A stretch of DNA of 64,000 nt. It comes from Oceanimonas sp. GK1 (GTDB lineage: Bacteria > Pseudomonadota > Gammaproteobacteria > Enterobacterales > Aeromonadaceae). The stretch is from positions 1,257,001 to 1,321,000 of the forward strand of contig NC_016745.1 in NCBI RefSeq assembly GCF_000243075.1, read 5' to 3'. The notes below the pieces were generated by a model. That model was not told the origin of the DNA. It did not search any database and saw only the letters and a program-made list of their open reading frames with translations. Positions 52,741 to 63,331 of this stretch are shown piece after piece (the first letter of the stretch is position 1; every line of letters starts with the position of its first letter). A program made the translations under genes and the position numbers.

Positions 52741-53706
52741 TTATTTCACTTCCACACCCTGGGCCTGCAGATCGGCGTGGTAGGACGAACGCACGAAGGG
52801 GCCGCAGGCGGCATGGGTAAAGCCGATGCTGTCGGCGACCTCTTTCAGCTCGTCGAACTCCGCGGGCGGCACGTAACGCTTCACCGGCAGATGGTGACGG
52901 CTGGGCTGCAGGTACTGGCCCAGGGTCAGCATGGTGACATTGTGCTCGCGCAGATCCTTGAGCACCTCCACGATTTCCTCGTTGGTCTCACCGAGGCCCA
53001 TCATCAGGCCCGACTTGGTGGCCACCTGGGGGTGCATTTCCTTGAACCGGCGCAGCAGCTCCAGCGACCACTTGTAGTCGGCACCGGGGCGAGCCATGCG
53101 GTACAGGCGCGGGGCGGTTTCCAGGTTGTGGTTGAACACGTCCGGCGGGGTGTCCTTGAGGATCTCCAGGGCGGTGTCCATGCGACCGCGAAAGTCCGGG
53201 GTCAGGATCTCGATTTTGGTGTTGGGGCTCTGCTCGCGAATGGCGCGAATGCAGTCGGCAAAGTGCTGGGCCCCGCCGTCGCGCAGATCGTCCCGGTCCA
53301 CCGAGGTGATCACCACGTACTTGAGACCCAGCTCCCGAATGGTCTTGGCCAACTTGGCGGGCTCTTCCGGATCCACGGGCAGCGGGCGGCCGTGGGCCAC
53401 GTCGCAGAAGGGACAGCGGCGGGTACAGATGGCACCCAGGATCATAAAGGTGGCGGTGCCGTGGTTAAAGCACTCGGCCAGGTTGGGGCAGGACGCCTCC
53501 TCACATACCGAGTGCAGGTTGTTCTCGCGCATGATGTTCTTGAGGCCCTGTATGCGCTGGTTGCTGGGAGGAAGCTTGATCTTCATCCACTCCGGCTTGC
53601 GCAGCACTTCCTCTTCCTGGTCGGGCAGGTGTTTGACCGGGATCAGGGCCATCTTGTCGGCGTCACGCAATTTTACGCCGGGTTCGACGCGTACGGGTTT
53701 GCTCAT
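52741..53706 (-). CDS. lipA: Lipoyl synthase
   Basis: LipA inserts two sulfurs into protein-bound octanoyl groups. The 321-residue radical-SAM enzyme has the auxiliary cluster cysteines in [18 protein letters not shown] (CX4CX5C type) and the radical-SAM motif [10 protein letters not shown] (about 95-104). The C-terminal conserved Ser lies in PFVRSSYHA. lipB is immediately upstream with a four-base overlap. Length and motifs are fully normal. Confidence 0.97.
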   Translation of the reverse strand: MSKPVRVEPGVKLRDADKMALIPVKHLPDQEEEVLRKPEWMKIKLPPSNQRIQGLKNIMRENNLHSVCEEASCPNLAECFNHGTATFMILGAICTRRCPFCDVAHGRPLPVDPEEPAKLAKTIRELGLKYVVITSVDRDDLRDGGAQHFADCIRAIREQSPNTKIEILTPDFRGRMDTALEILKDTPPDVFNHNLETAPRLYRMARPGADYKWSLELLRRFKEMHPQVATKSGLMMGLGETNEEIVEVLKDLREHNVTMLTLGQYLQPSRHHLPVKRYVPPAEFDELKEVADSIGFTHAACGPFVRSSYHADLQAQGVEVK

Positions 53707-54356
53707 AATTTCACTTTCTCTGTGGTGTAGAAGAGGTGTTGATAGCCCAGCCGTTCCGCCAGCAGGGGAACCAGGCGGGACTGGGCTTCATCGAGGGTCT
53801 GGGGGCCACCCAGGGCACTGCACTGGGTCATGGCCATGCCCGCATAGCCACAGGGGTTGATGCGCAGAAAGGGGCTCAGATCCATGTTGACGTTCAGGGC
53901 CAGGCCATGAAAAGAGCAGCCGCGCCGTACCCGCAGGCCGAGGGAGGCAATCTTGCTGTCGGCCACATACACGCCGGGGGCGTCGGGCTTGGCGTAGGCC
54001 TCGATCTGGTATTCCCCCAGCAGGCCGACGATGGAGTCTTCCATGGCGGTGACCAAGTTGCGCACGCCCAGTTTCTTGCGGCGCACATCCAACAGCAGGT
54101 AGAGCACCAGCTGACCGGGGCCGTGGTAGGTCACCTGACCGCCACGATCGGCCTGGATCACCGGAATGTCGCCGGCGTTGAGCACATGCTCGGCCTTGCC
54201 GGCCTGGCCCTGGGTGAACACCGGCAGGTGCTCCACCAGCCAGAACTCGTCACCGGTGTCGCCATTGCGCTGATCGGTGAAGGTCTGCATGGTGTGCCAG
54301 ACGTGCTCGTAGGACGCCAGTCCCCAGTGTCTGATGGTGAGTTTGTCCTGCTGCAT
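53703..54356 (-). CDS. lipB: Octanoyl-[acyl-carrier-protein]-protein N-octanoyltransferase
   Basis: LipB moves octanoate from acyl carrier protein to lipoyl domains. The 217-residue protein has [18 protein letters not shown] (about 72-89), the active-site Lys in [19 protein letters not shown] (near 142) and the catalytic Cys in [13 protein letters not shown] (near 176). It overlaps lipA by four bases and follows ybeD after 12 bases, the standard arrangement. Confidence 0.97.
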   Translation of the reverse strand: MQQDKLTIRHWGLASYEHVWHTMQTFTDQRNGDTGDEFWLVEHLPVFTQGQAGKAEHVLNAGDIPVIQADRGGQVTYHGPGQLVLYLLLDVRRKKLGVRNLVTAMEDSIVGLLGEYQIEAYAKPDAPGVYVADSKIASLGLRVRRGCSFHGLALNVNMDLSPFLRINPCGYAGMAMTQCSALGGPQTLDEAQSRLVPLLAERLGYQHLFYTTEKVKL

Positions 54357-54368
54357 GAGAAAGTGACC

Positions 54369-54632
54369 TCAGAGAACGTACTTGACCAGCTCAATCTTGC
54401 CGAGCTCGGTATACAGCAGCTCGACATGCTCCTTGCTCTGCACCATGACATGCACGCTCACGGAGTGGTAATTGCCCTTGCTGCTGGGGCGGACCTTGGG
54501 ACTGTAGTCGCCGGGGGCGTGTTGCTGCAACACCTCCACCACCAGGTCGGGCAGGCGCTCGTCGGCCAGGCCCAGCACCTTGAACGGAAACCGGCAGGGA
54601 AAGTCGAGCAACTCATCAAATTTGGTATTCAT
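54369..54632 (-). CDS. ybeD: YbeD/DUF493 family protein
   Basis: This 87-residue protein is an ACT-like small domain of the DUF493 family, recognised from [35 protein letters not shown] and the closing [15 protein letters not shown]. Its function is unknown, but the gene sits before lipB in many gammaproteobacteria. ATG 54632 gives the standard length; the frame stays open further upstream without a ribosome site or family resemblance. Confidence 0.93.
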   Translation of the reverse strand: MNTKFDELLDFPCRFPFKVLGLADERLPDLVVEVLQQHAPGDYSPKVRPSSKGNYHSVSVHVMVQSKEHVELLYTELGKIELVKYVL

Positions 54633-54757
54633 GGCAACCTTTGAAAACGGCAGTATTCGATTGGGAATGGAGGCAATATCCATCACCCTTGGCGCATTTT
54701 TATCATAAACGCGGCTAATTCGAAACCGACAACTTGCAGGGTCTTTTGGACGGGAAA

Positions 54758-54791
54758 CAAGAAAATGGGGCCGGATGAATACCGGCCCCAT
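54758..54791 (-). terminator. Rho-independent terminator after dacA
   Basis: On the minus strand ATGGGGCCGG and CCGGCCCCAT form a ten-base stem around TATTCAT, followed by TTTCTTG. It starts eight bases after the dacA stop codon and separates it from ybeD-lipB-lipA. Confidence 0.88.
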
Positions 54792-54798
54792 GGTGCTA

Positions 54799-55971
54799 TC
54801 AGTTGAACAACCCTTGAATCAGCAGGGTAATGTAGTCGATCAGCCGGCTGAACAGGCCGCCCTGTTCAATGTCTTCCAGGGCCACCAGCGGCACAGTGGC
54901 GACGTCCTTGTCACCCAGCTTGAGGTGCAGGGTACCGACCCGCTCACCCTTGGCCAGGGGCGCCTTCAGTGCCTGATCCAGAGTGAAATCGGCCTGCAGG
55001 CTCTGGGCCTGGCCGCGGGGAATGGTGACCGCCACCGCCTTGTCCACGCCCAGGGCCACGGTGTCTTTATCCCCCATCCAGATCTGCTGATCCACCAGCT
55101 TGCTGCCGGCCTCGTAGGGGGTCAGGGTCTGGTAGAAGCGAAAACCGTAGGTCAGCAGCTTCTTGCTTTCCGCTGCCCGGGCCCGCTCGTTGGCGGCGCC
55201 CATCACCACGGCGATCAGCCGCATGTCGTCCTTGGTGGCGGAAGACACCAGGTTGTAACCCACGGCCTCGACATGGCCGGTCTTGATGCCATCCACGTTC
55301 AGGGACTGGTCCCACAGCAGGGAGTTGCGGTTGTGCTGGGTAATGCCGTTGAAGGTAAACGACTTCTCGGCATAGATGGCGTATTCCTCCGGCACATCAC
55401 GGATCAGCGCCTGGCCCAGCAGCGCCATGTCGCGGGCGGTGGTGTACATGTCCTCGCTGTGCAGGCCGTGAGGGGTCACGAAATGGCTGTCGTTCATGCC
55501 TAAGCGCGCGGCCCAGGAGTTCATCAGATCGGCAAAGGAGTTGACGCTGCCGGCCAGGTGTTCGGCCACGGCCACGGTGGCATCGTTGCCGGACTGAATG
55601 ATGATGCCGCGGTTGAGATCGTCAACGCTGACCTGCTTGCCCACCTCCAGGAACATCACCGAGGAGCCGGGAAAATTCTGGGCCCAGGCGGCTTCGCTGA
55701 TGGTGACCAGGTCATCGCGCTTGACCTTGCCTTCCTCCAGCGCCTGGCCAAGGATGTAAGAGGTCATCATCTTGGTCAGGCTGGCCGGGGGCAGTTTTTG
55801 ATCGGCGTTTTCCGACACCAGCAACTGGCCGCTGGCATAGTCCATCAGTACATAGGACTTGGCGGCAATGGCCGGCGGCTCGGGGATCATGGACACCGAG
55901 GTTTGTGCCTGGGCGGCAAAGGACATCAGGCCGGCAATGGCGAGAGTAGGCAGAGTGTTAACCGTACGCAT
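54799..55971 (-). CDS. dacA: D-alanyl-D-alanine carboxypeptidase (PBP5-type)
   Basis: DacA trims the terminal D-Ala of peptidoglycan stem peptides. The 390-residue protein has a signal peptide ([16 protein letters not shown]), the penicillin-binding motifs SLTK (about 64-67), SGN in [17 protein letters not shown], and KTG in [15 protein letters not shown], a C-terminal beta-rich PBP5_C domain and an amphipathic membrane anchor at the end ([18 protein letters not shown]). ATG 55971 was chosen because it starts the signal peptide; the upstream in-frame TTG is unlikely. It heads the cluster segment below rlpA. Confidence 0.95.
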   Translation of the reverse strand: MRTVNTLPTLAIAGLMSFAAQAQTSVSMIPEPPAIAAKSYVLMDYASGQLLVSENADQKLPPASLTKMMTSYILGQALEEGKVKRDDLVTISEAAWAQNFPGSSVMFLEVGKQVSVDDLNRGIIIQSGNDATVAVAEHLAGSVNSFADLMNSWAARLGMNDSHFVTPHGLHSEDMYTTARDMALLGQALIRDVPEEYAIYAEKSFTFNGITQHNRNSLLWDQSLNVDGIKTGHVEAVGYNLVSSATKDDMRLIAVVMGAANERARAAESKKLLTYGFRFYQTLTPYEAGSKLVDQQIWMGDKDTVALGVDKAVAVTIPRGQAQSLQADFTLDQALKAPLAKGERVGTLHLKLGDKDVATVPLVALEDIEQGGLFSRLIDYITLLIQGLFN

Positions 55972-56041
55972 AAGGTGAGTCAGACCCTTGTTTGAAAAAT
56001 GAATGGGCAAGGTGTGCCGTTAAAAATACGTTGAAATCCGT

Positions 56042-56866
56042 TTACTTCAGGAAATATGCCTGTTCATAGCCTTCGGCGATCAGCCGGGCCAGAAGATCGT
56101 CCGTCTGGGTTGCCGGGATGGGCCCCATTTGCAGCTTGTACCAGTCGGACTGGTGCTCCACCCGTGCGGGGAAACCATACTCCCTGCTCAGACGGGCGGC
56201 AAGCTCCTTGGCCTTGTCGCCGGAGCGGGTGGCCAGCAACTGAATGTGCCGCCCGGGCCCCTGGTTGGCCAGGCGCACGTCTTCCTTGCTGGGGGCGACC
56301 TTGATCAGCTCCACCTTTACCGGCGCCGTGCCCTTGCCGAGCATGCCCAGTTTCCAGGCGGCGGCATAGGACAGGTCGATAATGCGGCCGTCGTGAAAGG
56401 GGCCGCGATCATTGACCCGCACCACCACCTGCTTGCCGTTTTCGGTGTTGGTCACCCGCACGAAAGACGGCAGCGGCAGGTTCTTGTGAGCGGCGGTCAT
56501 GGTGAACATGTCGTACACCTCGCCGTTGGAAGTGTGGTAGCCGTGAAACTTGGCACCGTACCAGGACGCCATGCCCTCGTCCTTGTAGTTCTGCACGTCC
56601 CGCCACACTTCATAGTCCTGGCCCCAGACGTTGTAGTCCTTGTTGCCCTGGCGGCTGTAGGGCTCAAAGCGGGGCTGAGCGTCCTTGACGTGGGACATGT
56701 CCGGCATTTCGCCCGGCGCCATGTCTTTGCGCATGCTGTAACGGCCGCCGGCGGTTTCCCGATCGTAGGCGTCGTCCTGAGTTTGCTTGGGCGCCTCGGG
56801 TTGGCTGCTACAGGCGGCCAGCAACAGGGCCGCCAGCGGCAATACACGTTTAAAGCTGTTGTTCAT
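56042..56866 (-). CDS. rlpA: Septal ring lytic transglycosylase RlpA (lipoprotein)
   Basis: RlpA is an outer-membrane lipoprotein that cleaves denuded glycan strands at the septum. The 274-residue protein has a lipoprotein signal (MNNSFKRVLPLAALLLAAC), a double-psi beta-barrel catalytic domain (GMASWYGAKFHGYHTSNGE, with the catalytic Asp in VNDRGPFHDGRIIDLS) and a C-terminal SPOR domain (HIQLLATRSGDKAKELAA to YKLQMGPI). ATG 56866 overlaps the end of mltB by 17 bases; a GTG seven codons earlier is possible but extends the signal unusually. Confidence 0.94.
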   Translation of the reverse strand: MNNSFKRVLPLAALLLAACSSQPEAPKQTQDDAYDRETAGGRYSMRKDMAPGEMPDMSHVKDAQPRFEPYSRQGNKDYNVWGQDYEVWRDVQNYKDEGMASWYGAKFHGYHTSNGEVYDMFTMTAAHKNLPLPSFVRVTNTENGKQVVVRVNDRGPFHDGRIIDLSYAAAWKLGMLGKGTAPVKVELIKVAPSKEDVRLANQGPGRHIQLLATRSGDKAKELAARLSREYGFPARVEHQSDWYKLQMGPIPATQTDDLLARLIAEGYEQAYFLK

Positions 56867-57821
56867 GGGCTTGCCTGATTGCTTCACTCAGTTGGTAGAC
56901 CGCCATGGCGTACAGCGGACTGCGGTTGTAGCGGGTGATCACGTAAAAGTTGTGGCGCACCACCCAGTATTCCGGGCCCTCGGCACCGTCGAGCTTCAGC
57001 AGCTTGACCGGGGTATCGGGCGCCAGTTCGGCCTCGGTGCCGACGCCGGCGGCGGCCAGCTCTGCCCAGCTGTAGTCGAGCTCCAGCGCGGCGGAGAGCA
57101 GTGCCTCGGCGGCCTCTGGGTCGGTAACGGTGGCGCGGTGGGCCACGGGCTCATTCGGCTGCCACTTGTGCTCATGAAAGTAGTTGGCGACGCTGCCGAT
57201 GGCATCGGTGGCCTCAAACAAGTTGATGTGGCCGTCCTGGTCAAAGTCCAGCGCGTAGTGGCGGTAGCTGGAGGAAATAAATTGGCCCATGCCCATGGCG
57301 CCGGCATAGGAGCCTTTTTGCTCGTCAAGCGTCCATTGCTGCTGCTCGGCCAGCTTCAGGTAGTGGCCGAGCTCGGAGCGGAAAAAGGCGCCTCTGGGTG
57401 GGTAGTGAAAGCCGAGGGTATACAGGGCATCAAGCACCTTGTGGCTGCCCATGTGGGCGCCGTAGAAGGTTTCCACCCCGATGATGGCGGCGATGATCTG
57501 GGGGGGCACCTGCAGCTCTTTTTCGGCCCGGGCCAGCAGGGCGGCGTGCTCGTGCCAGAAGGCCGCGCCCTGCTCAATGCGCTTGTCGGTGAGAAAGATG
57601 GGGCGGTACTGGTGCCAGGGCTTGGCTTCGGCGGGCCGGGTCATGGCGTCGATGATCGGCTGCTGGTATTGCGCCTGGGCCAGGGCCTGGTTCAGCGCCT
57701 CCTGAGACAGCTCGAACTTGCCGGCCAGCTCATCGAGCCACTGTTGTTGCTCCGTGACCGTCGGCGCCGCCGAGGCCGACATTGATAACCACACTGCCGC
57801 AGAAAGAAGGGCGAGGCGCAT
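56850..57821 (-). CDS. mltB: Lytic murein transglycosylase B
   Basis: MltB cleaves peptidoglycan with formation of 1,6-anhydromuramoyl ends. The 323-residue protein has a signal peptide (MRLALLSAAVWLSMSASA), the SLT_2 domain with the catalytic Glu in IAAIIGVETFYGAHMGSHK (near residue 117), and KGSYAGAMGMGQFISSSYRHYA with FDQDGHINLF as a calcium-binding EF-hand-like loop. No lipobox Cys follows the signal, so it appears soluble in the periplasm, unlike the lipoprotein form of enteric bacteria. It lies between rodA and rlpA as usual. Confidence 0.93.
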   Translation of the reverse strand: MRLALLSAAVWLSMSASAAPTVTEQQQWLDELAGKFELSQEALNQALAQAQYQQPIIDAMTRPAEAKPWHQYRPIFLTDKRIEQGAAFWHEHAALLARAEKELQVPPQIIAAIIGVETFYGAHMGSHKVLDALYTLGFHYPPRGAFFRSELGHYLKLAEQQQWTLDEQKGSYAGAMGMGQFISSSYRHYALDFDQDGHINLFEATDAIGSVANYFHEHKWQPNEPVAHRATVTDPEAAEALLSAALELDYSWAELAAAGVGTEAELAPDTPVKLLKLDGAEGPEYWVVRHNFYVITRYNRSPLYAMAVYQLSEAIRQAHEQQL

Positions 57822-57838
57822 CTAGGGTTCCTTGTCTG

Positions 57839-58939
57839 TTATTTCGCCAACAGGCGCTTGTGAGTATGAACGGACATGAGAATGCCAAATCCGGCCATCA
57901 GTGTCACCATGGAGGTGCCGCCGAAACTGATCAGCGGCAGCGGCACCCCCACCACCGGCAGCAGGCCGCTGACCATGCCGATGTTGACGAACACGTACAC
58001 GAAAAAGGTCAGGGTCAGGGCGCCGGCCAGCAGGCGGGGAAAGGCCCCCTGGGCCTGCACCGAAATCTGCAGGCCGCGGCCGATGATAAACAGGTACATC
58101 AATATCAGCAGGCTGACGCCCACCAGGCCGAACTCCTCGGCCAGCACCGCGAAAATGAAGTCGGTATGGCGCTCGGGCAGAAACTCCAGCTGGGACTGGG
58201 TGCCGTGCAGCCAGCCCTTGCCCCAGATACCGCCGGAGCCGATGGCAATCTTGGACTGAATAATATGATAACCGGCGCCCAGGGGATCGCTTTCCGGGTT
58301 GAGCAGGGTCAGCACCCGTCGCTTCTGGTAGTCGTGCATCAGAAAGTACCACAGTGCCGGCAGAAAGGCGGCCAGGCCTGTCAGCGCCAGCAGGATCAAC
58401 CGCCAGGGCAGGCCGGCGAGAAAGATCACGAACAGCCCCGAGGCGGCCACCAGCACCGAGGTGCCCAGATCCGGCTGCTTGGCAATCAGCAGCGTGGGCA
58501 CCAGCACCAGGGCAAAGGCGATGGCCACGTGCAGCAGGCCGGGGGGCAGGGGGTAGCGGCTGATGTAGGCGGCAATGGTAATGGGCATGGCCAGCTTGAG
58601 CGCCTCCGAGGGCTGAAAGCGGAAGCTGCCGATTTCCAGCCAGCGCTGGGCGCCCTTGCCGATGTCCCCCACCAGCAATACCAGCACCAGCAGTATTACT
58701 CCGATAATAAACACCGGCGGTGCCCAGCGGGCATAAAAGCTCGGTGAAAACTGGGCCAGCACTACCATGACGGTGAGCGACAGTCCAATGCGCATGCCCT
58801 GGCGGGTGACCGCCTGCAGATCTTCGCCGGTGGCGGAGTAGAGGATCACCATGCTGGCGCCGAGCAGCAGCAGCAGGCCCGCCAGCAGCGGCCAGTCCAG
58901 GTGCAGGCGTTCTCCCAGGGAGCGTTGATGCTTATTCAT
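57839..58939 (-). CDS. rodA: Rod shape-determining protein RodA (SEDS glycosyltransferase)
   Basis: RodA polymerises lipid II during cell elongation in complex with PBP2. The 366-residue protein has ten helices and SEDS motifs ([63 protein letters not shown] with the catalytic-side Asp region, and the closing [19 protein letters not shown]). ATG 58939 overlaps the mrdA stop by eight bases; the longer frame upstream only shadows mrdA. Confidence 0.96.
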   Translation of the reverse strand: MNKHQRSLGERLHLDWPLLAGLLLLLGASMVILYSATGEDLQAVTRQGMRIGLSLTVMVVLAQFSPSFYARWAPPVFIIGVILLVLVLLVGDIGKGAQRWLEIGSFRFQPSEALKLAMPITIAAYISRYPLPPGLLHVAIAFALVLVPTLLIAKQPDLGTSVLVAASGLFVIFLAGLPWRLILLALTGLAAFLPALWYFLMHDYQKRRVLTLLNPESDPLGAGYHIIQSKIAIGSGGIWGKGWLHGTQSQLEFLPERHTDFIFAVLAEEFGLVGVSLLILMYLFIIGRGLQISVQAQGAFPRLLAGALTLTFFVYVFVNIGMVSGLLPVVGVPLPLISFGGTSMVTLMAGFGILMSVHTHKRLLAK

Positions 58940-60818
58940 CGGCGATGACTTCCTCGTCGGACAGGGCGGCGGGCGCCAGATAGGCGTCGAGCATGGCGCG
59001 GGCGAGGGGAGCGGCGTGGGTACTGCCGCCGCCGACGTTTTCCAGCACCACCGAGACCACCGCCTCGGGATTTTCAAAGGGAGCAAAGGCCACGAACAGG
59101 GCATTGTCGCGCAGGTGTTCCCGCAGGCTCTGGTGATCGTACTGCTGGTTTTCCGCCAGGCTGAACACCTGGGCGGTGCCCGACTTGCCGCCGGCGACGT
59201 AGGCGGTGTCCTTGAAGGCCTTGCGTGCCGTGCCCTCGGTGCCGTTGACCACCCGCCACATGCCGGTGAGCGCCACCTTCCAGTAGTTGTCCTGCTTGAG
59301 CACGATGGGCTCGCCATGGCTGATGGGCATGCTCACTTTGTTGCCGTTGAGCACAATGGCATTAAGCAGGCGCGGGTGCACGGTGTCGCCGTGGTCCACC
59401 ATGATCGAGGTGGCCCGGGCCAGCTGCAGCGGGGTGGCGGTCCAGTAGCCCTGGCCAATGCCCACCGAAATGGTGTCCCCCTGGTACCAGGGCTGTTTGT
59501 GGCGGCGCTGCTTCCAGTCCCGGGACGGCATGATGCCGGTGGCTTCTTCGTGCAGGTCGATGCCCGAGGCCTGGCCAAAGCCAAAGCGGCTCATGTAGTC
59601 GTGCATGGTGTCGATGCCGGTGCGGTAGGCCAGGTCGTAGAAAAAGGTATCGGCGGAGATTTCGATGGCCCTGAACACGTCCATCCAGCCGTGGCCCCAG
59701 CGCCGCCAGTCGCGGAATTTGCGCTTGGTGTTGGGGATCTGAAAAAAGGGCCCGCCGAAATAGCGGGTGGAGGGGGTGATGGCCCCCTCGTTCAGCCCCA
59801 TTACCGACAGCATGGGCTTGACGGTGGAAGCCGGGGCGTAAATGCCCTGGCTGGCGCGGTTGATCAGCGGCCGATCCGGGTTTTCCAGCAGCGCCTTGTA
59901 GTCGGGACCGCTGATGCCGTGCACGAACAGGTTGGGGTCGTAGCTGGGGTTGGACATGATGGCCAGCACCTGGCCGTCTTTGGGGGTCATCAACACAATG
60001 GCGCCGCGCTGGCCTGCCAGCAGTTTCTGGGCCTGCTGCTGCAGCCTGATGTCGAGGTTCAGGTAGATGTCGCTGCCGGGCACCGGGGGCTCGTATTTGA
60101 GGGTACGGATCACCCGGCCCCGGTTGTTGACCTCCACCTCCTGGTAGCCGACGTGGCCGTGCAGCAGATCCTCGTAGTAGCGCTCGACCCCCAGCTTGCC
60201 GATGTCCCGGGTGGCGGCGTAATTGGCCAGCTTGTTGTCTTCCCGCAGCCGCTCCAGATCCCGGTCGTTGATCTTGGCCATGTAACCCAGCACGTGGGTC
60301 AGGGTGTCCTGGTAGGGATAGTGGCGCTTGAGATAGGCCTCGATGGCGGCGCCGGGAAACTTGTGCTGGTTGATGCTGAAGCGGGCCACCTGATCTTCAT
60401 TCAGCCGGCTGACCAGCACCACCGGATTAAAACGGCGGTTACGGCGCACATCATGAAAAAAGCGTTCCTTCAGTTCCGGATCCAGTTCCAGCAGCGCGAT
60501 CAGGGCGTCGACGGTGGCCTCCAGATCCCCGGCTTTTTCCGGGGTGATCTCCAGGCTGTAGATGGGCCGGTTTTCCGCCAGCAGCACGCCGTTGCGATCA
60601 TAGATCAAGCCCCGGGTGGGGGCGATGGGCACCACCTTGATGCGGTTGTCGTTGGAGCGGGTCTGGTAGCTCTGGTGCTGGTTCACCTGCAGGTGGTAGA
60701 GGTTGGCAAACAGCACCCCCATCAGCAGCACGATGGCAATAAAGGACACCAGGGTGCGGCGCCAGTGCAAGGAGGATTCGGCGACATGGTCGCGCATTTT
60801 TACCCGGGACCTGGCCAT
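58932..60818 (-). CDS. mrdA: Penicillin-binding protein 2 (peptidoglycan transpeptidase)
   Basis: PBP2 cross-links peptidoglycan made by RodA. The 628-residue protein has an N-terminal membrane helix ([20 protein letters not shown]), a dimerisation/pedestal domain ([20 protein letters not shown]) and the transpeptidase domain with the active-site SxxK in [11 protein letters not shown] (about 328), SAD in [13 protein letters not shown] (about 382) and KSGTAQVF (about 544). The overlap with rodA and the short gap of three bases to rlmH upstream indicate one operon. Confidence 0.96.
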   Translation of the reverse strand: MARSRVKMRDHVAESSLHWRRTLVSFIAIVLLMGVLFANLYHLQVNQHQSYQTRSNDNRIKVVPIAPTRGLIYDRNGVLLAENRPIYSLEITPEKAGDLEATVDALIALLELDPELKERFFHDVRRNRRFNPVVLVSRLNEDQVARFSINQHKFPGAAIEAYLKRHYPYQDTLTHVLGYMAKINDRDLERLREDNKLANYAATRDIGKLGVERYYEDLLHGHVGYQEVEVNNRGRVIRTLKYEPPVPGSDIYLNLDIRLQQQAQKLLAGQRGAIVLMTPKDGQVLAIMSNPSYDPNLFVHGISGPDYKALLENPDRPLINRASQGIYAPASTVKPMLSVMGLNEGAITPSTRYFGGPFFQIPNTKRKFRDWRRWGHGWMDVFRAIEISADTFFYDLAYRTGIDTMHDYMSRFGFGQASGIDLHEEATGIMPSRDWKQRRHKQPWYQGDTISVGIGQGYWTATPLQLARATSIMVDHGDTVHPRLLNAIVLNGNKVSMPISHGEPIVLKQDNYWKVALTGMWRVVNGTEGTARKAFKDTAYVAGGKSGTAQVFSLAENQQYDHQSLREHLRDNALFVAFAPFENPEAVVSVVLENVGGGSTHAAPLARAMLDAYLAPAALSDEEVIADE

Positions 60819-60821
60819 GGC

Positions 60822-61292
60822 TTACTCCCGGTGGTAGGGATGGTTGTTGTTGATGCTCCAGGCGCGGTAGAGGCTTTCCGCCGCCACCACCCGCACCAGG
60901 GGATGGGGCAGGGTCAGTGGCGACAGTGACCAGGACTGCTCGGCCGCGGCCTTGCAGGCCGGCGCCAGCCCTTCCGGGCCGCCGATAAGGATGGCCACGT
61001 CGCGGCCATCGTGCTGCCAGCGGGTAAGCTGGCCGGCCAGTTGCTCCGTGGTCCAGGGTTTGCCGGGAATGTCGAGGGTGACGAGGCAGGCCGACTTGCT
61101 GACGGCAGCCAGCATCTGCTCGCCTTCCTTGTGCAGAATGCGTTCGATATCGGCGTTCTTGCCGCGCTTGCCGGCGGCAATTTCAACCAGTTCCAATGGC
61201 ATGTCCCGGGGAAAGCGGCGCTGGTATTCCTGAAAGCCCGTGGTTACCCAGGCCGGCATTTTGGTGCCGACCGCCACCAGCTGCAGCTTCAT
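60822..61292 (-). CDS. rlmH: 23S rRNA (pseudouridine-1915-N3)-methyltransferase RlmH
   Basis: RlmH methylates pseudouridine 1915 in 23S rRNA of assembled 70S ribosomes. The 156-residue SPOUT-fold protein starts [23 protein letters not shown] and contains the knot motifs [33 protein letters not shown] and the C-terminal [27 protein letters not shown], all as in Escherichia coli. It overlaps the end of rsfS by four bases and is followed by mrdA. Confidence 0.96.
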   Translation of the reverse strand: MKLQLVAVGTKMPAWVTTGFQEYQRRFPRDMPLELVEIAAGKRGKNADIERILHKEGEQMLAAVSKSACLVTLDIPGKPWTTEQLAGQLTRWQHDGRDVAILIGGPEGLAPACKAAAEQSWSLSPLTLPHPLVRVVAAESLYRAWSINNNHPYHRE

Positions 61293-61633
61293 CCGGCCAT
61301 GGCTCCGGCCGTGCTGCCGCCCCAGAGTTTTTCCAGTTGATAGAAGTCACGGGTTTCTTCCTGCATCACGTGCACGATGGCCTCACCCAGATCTACCAGT
61401 ACCCATTCGCCCGCGCCCTGGCCTTCAATGCCCAGCAGGTGCAGGCCGGCATGCTTGGCCTCGGTGGCCAGGTGATCGGCGATGGAGTTGACGTGGCGGC
61501 TGGAGTTGCCGGAGCAGATGATCATGCAGTCGGTGATGGTGGATTTGCCGGTGACGTCCAGTACGCGAATGTCGCGGGCCTTGAGATCGTCCAGTTTGTC
61601 GACGATGAAATCGTGCAGTTCTTTGTCTTGCAA
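61289..61633 (-). CDS. rsfS: Ribosomal silencing factor RsfS
   Basis: RsfS binds uL14 of the 50S subunit and blocks subunit joining during starvation. The 114-residue protein matches the family over its whole length ([63 protein letters not shown]). The start is TTG at 61633 after GAGGAGA about ten bases upstream; the nearer ATG is in another frame. It precedes rlmH with a four-base overlap and follows nadD on the same strand. Confidence 0.94.
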   Translation of the reverse strand: MQDKELHDFIVDKLDDLKARDIRVLDVTGKSTITDCMIICSGNSSRHVNSIADHLATEAKHAGLHLLGIEGQGAGEWVLVDLGEAIVHVMQEETRDFYQLEKLWGGSTAGAMAG

Positions 61634-61664
61634 GCGTGCATTCTCCTCGGTGAAACAGCGTAAA

Positions 61665-62312
61665 TTATACCACGGACCCGATATAGAGTCCCTGTTGTCG
61701 AATATAGTTCGCTACCCCATCCGGCAACAAATATTGCGGATTGTTCCCCCGGCGGATGCCCTCGCGGATCTGGGTGGACGACACCTCCAGCTCCGGGTTG
61801 TCGAGCAGGAAAATATGGCCGGCGGGGGCGCGGTGCAGGCGTTCGCGATCCCGGGTGCCGTGGCGCCGGTACAGCCGCTCAAGGGCGTCGTTGAACTCGG
61901 GTTGCCAGCCGGGCCTGTGGCTTACCACAAGATGGGCGTAATCGAGCAGCTCCTGCCAGCGGTGCCACTTGTCCAGGCTGCACAATGAGTCCATGCCCAT
62001 GATAAAGCACAGCGGTCGCGCGCCCAGCTCGGCGCGCAGCTCGATCAGGGTGTCAATGGTGTAGGAGGGCGTGGTGCGGTGCAGCTCCCGCTCGTCCACC
62101 GTCAGCCCGGGGGTGGCCGCCGCCGCCAGGCGAGTCATGGCCAGGCGGTGACCGGGGGCACTGTCGGGCGTGGCCCGGTGGGGCGGAATATGATTGGGCA
62201 GCAGCCGTACTTCACTCAGGCCCAGTTGTTCCTGCGCCTGAATGGCGGTGCGCAGGTGGCCGACATGAATGGGGTCGAAGGTGCCCCCCAGCAATCCGAT
62301 GGGTGCAGTCAT
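61665..62312 (-). CDS. nadD: Nicotinate-nucleotide adenylyltransferase
   Basis: NadD joins nicotinate mononucleotide and ATP to deamido-NAD. The 215-residue protein has the nucleotidyl-transferase motif [15 protein letters not shown] (about 7-21) with the HxGH signature, [26 protein letters not shown] and the C-terminal [11 protein letters not shown]. It overlaps holA by four bases and precedes rsfS, the typical order. Confidence 0.96.
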   Translation of the reverse strand: MTAPIGLLGGTFDPIHVGHLRTAIQAQEQLGLSEVRLLPNHIPPHRATPDSAPGHRLAMTRLAAAATPGLTVDERELHRTTPSYTIDTLIELRAELGARPLCFIMGMDSLCSLDKWHRWQELLDYAHLVVSHRPGWQPEFNDALERLYRRHGTRDRERLHRAPAGHIFLLDNPELEVSSTQIREGIRRGNNPQYLLPDGVANYIRQQGLYIGSVV

Positions 62313-63331
62313 GGCAATATCATGGGCTTGTTGTCGTCAAGAAACCCCACGCACAGCGCCTGCAGCCAGCGCCAGGCGGCGTCGTCATCAAAGGCCGCCA
62401 CGGCGGCGTCGGCGGCGGCCAGCATGCGCGCGAGGGCGGCGAGCTTGGGGGCCCGCAGCCGGTTCAGGGCCGCCTGCATCAGGGGCTGGCGGCTGGACCA
62501 CACATGCAATGCGGCGGCGGCCTGGTGAAAGGACTGGCCGCCGGCCAGGGCCGCCTGCAGGGCTTGCAGGGTGGTGAGTTCTTTCGCCAGCAAATGGCAA
62601 AGCATGCCCGCTTCCACTCCTTCCTGGCGCAGTTGCAGCAAAATGCGGCAGCCCCGTTTGACCTTGCCCTGCAGCAGCGGATCCAGCAACTGAAAGGGAT
62701 TGAAGTGGTAGTGGGGCTGCACCGCCTGCTGCAGGGCCGCCAGGGTCAGCGGCTGGGGCAGGTCGAGCAGGGCGAGCTTTTCTATCTCGCCGGCGGCGGC
62801 CAGCAGGTTGCCTTCAAAGGCCAGGGTCAGCCAGTGCAGGGCATCGGGCTCGGCCGAGAGATGATGGCGGCGCAGGCGCTGCTCCAGCCAGCGGGTCAGC
62901 TGGCGGGCGTCCGGGGTGAATACCGGCACCACCGGGCCAGCCTCGGCCAGCGCCTTGTACCAGGCGGTTTTCTGCTGTTGTTGGTTGAGGCGGGGGCCGC
63001 TTACCAGCAACAGCAGGTCGGGATGGCACTGGCGCAGCAGTTCCCGCAGCCGGTCGGAGCCGGTGCGGTCGAGCTTGTCGGGCAGGGTCAGTTCGATAAT
63101 CTGCCGACGGCTGAACAGGCTCAGGGTCTGGCTGGCGTCAAAGATGGCGTCCCAGTCCAGGCCGTCGTCGGCGTCGAACTTGTGGCGTTCATCAAAGCCC
63201 TGGGCCCGGGCGGCCCGGCGCAGCTCGTCGAGGGACTCCTGTTTGAGCAGGGGGTCGTCGCCATAAACGAAATAGCAGGGCGCCAGCCCTGCCTGAAGAT
63301 GTTTGCCCAGTTGCTCGGGATACAGACGCAT
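62309..63331 (-). CDS. holA: DNA polymerase III subunit delta
   Basis: HolA is the clamp-loader wrench that opens the beta clamp. The 340-residue protein starts MRLYPEQLGKHLQAGLAPCYFVYGDDPLL, has the RRQIIELTLPDKLDRTGSDRL segment and the collar-domain region FNPFQLLDPLLQGKVKRG. The divergent C-terminal domain is normal for this family. The start shares one base with the lptE stop, so the genes are coupled. Confidence 0.94.
   Translation of the reverse strand: MRLYPEQLGKHLQAGLAPCYFVYGDDPLLKQESLDELRRAARAQGFDERHKFDADDGLDWDAIFDASQTLSLFSRRQIIELTLPDKLDRTGSDRLRELLRQCHPDLLLLVSGPRLNQQQQKTAWYKALAEAGPVVPVFTPDARQLTRWLEQRLRRHHLSAEPDALHWLTLAFEGNLLAAAGEIEKLALLDLPQPLTLAALQQAVQPHYHFNPFQLLDPLLQGKVKRGCRILLQLRQEGVEAGMLCHLLAKELTTLQALQAALAGGQSFHQAAAALHVWSSRQPLMQAALNRLRAPKLAALARMLAAADAAVAAFDDDAAWRWLQALCVGFLDDNKPMILP

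Noticed and set aside
58940-59317. N-terminal extension of the rodA frame
   Set aside because: This part shadows the end of mrdA in another frame; rodA starts with [12 protein letters not shown] at 58939.
59016-60929. 637-codon plus-strand frame opposite mrdA
   Set aside because: Antisense shadow of PBP2, with His/Gly/Val-rich composition and no domain.
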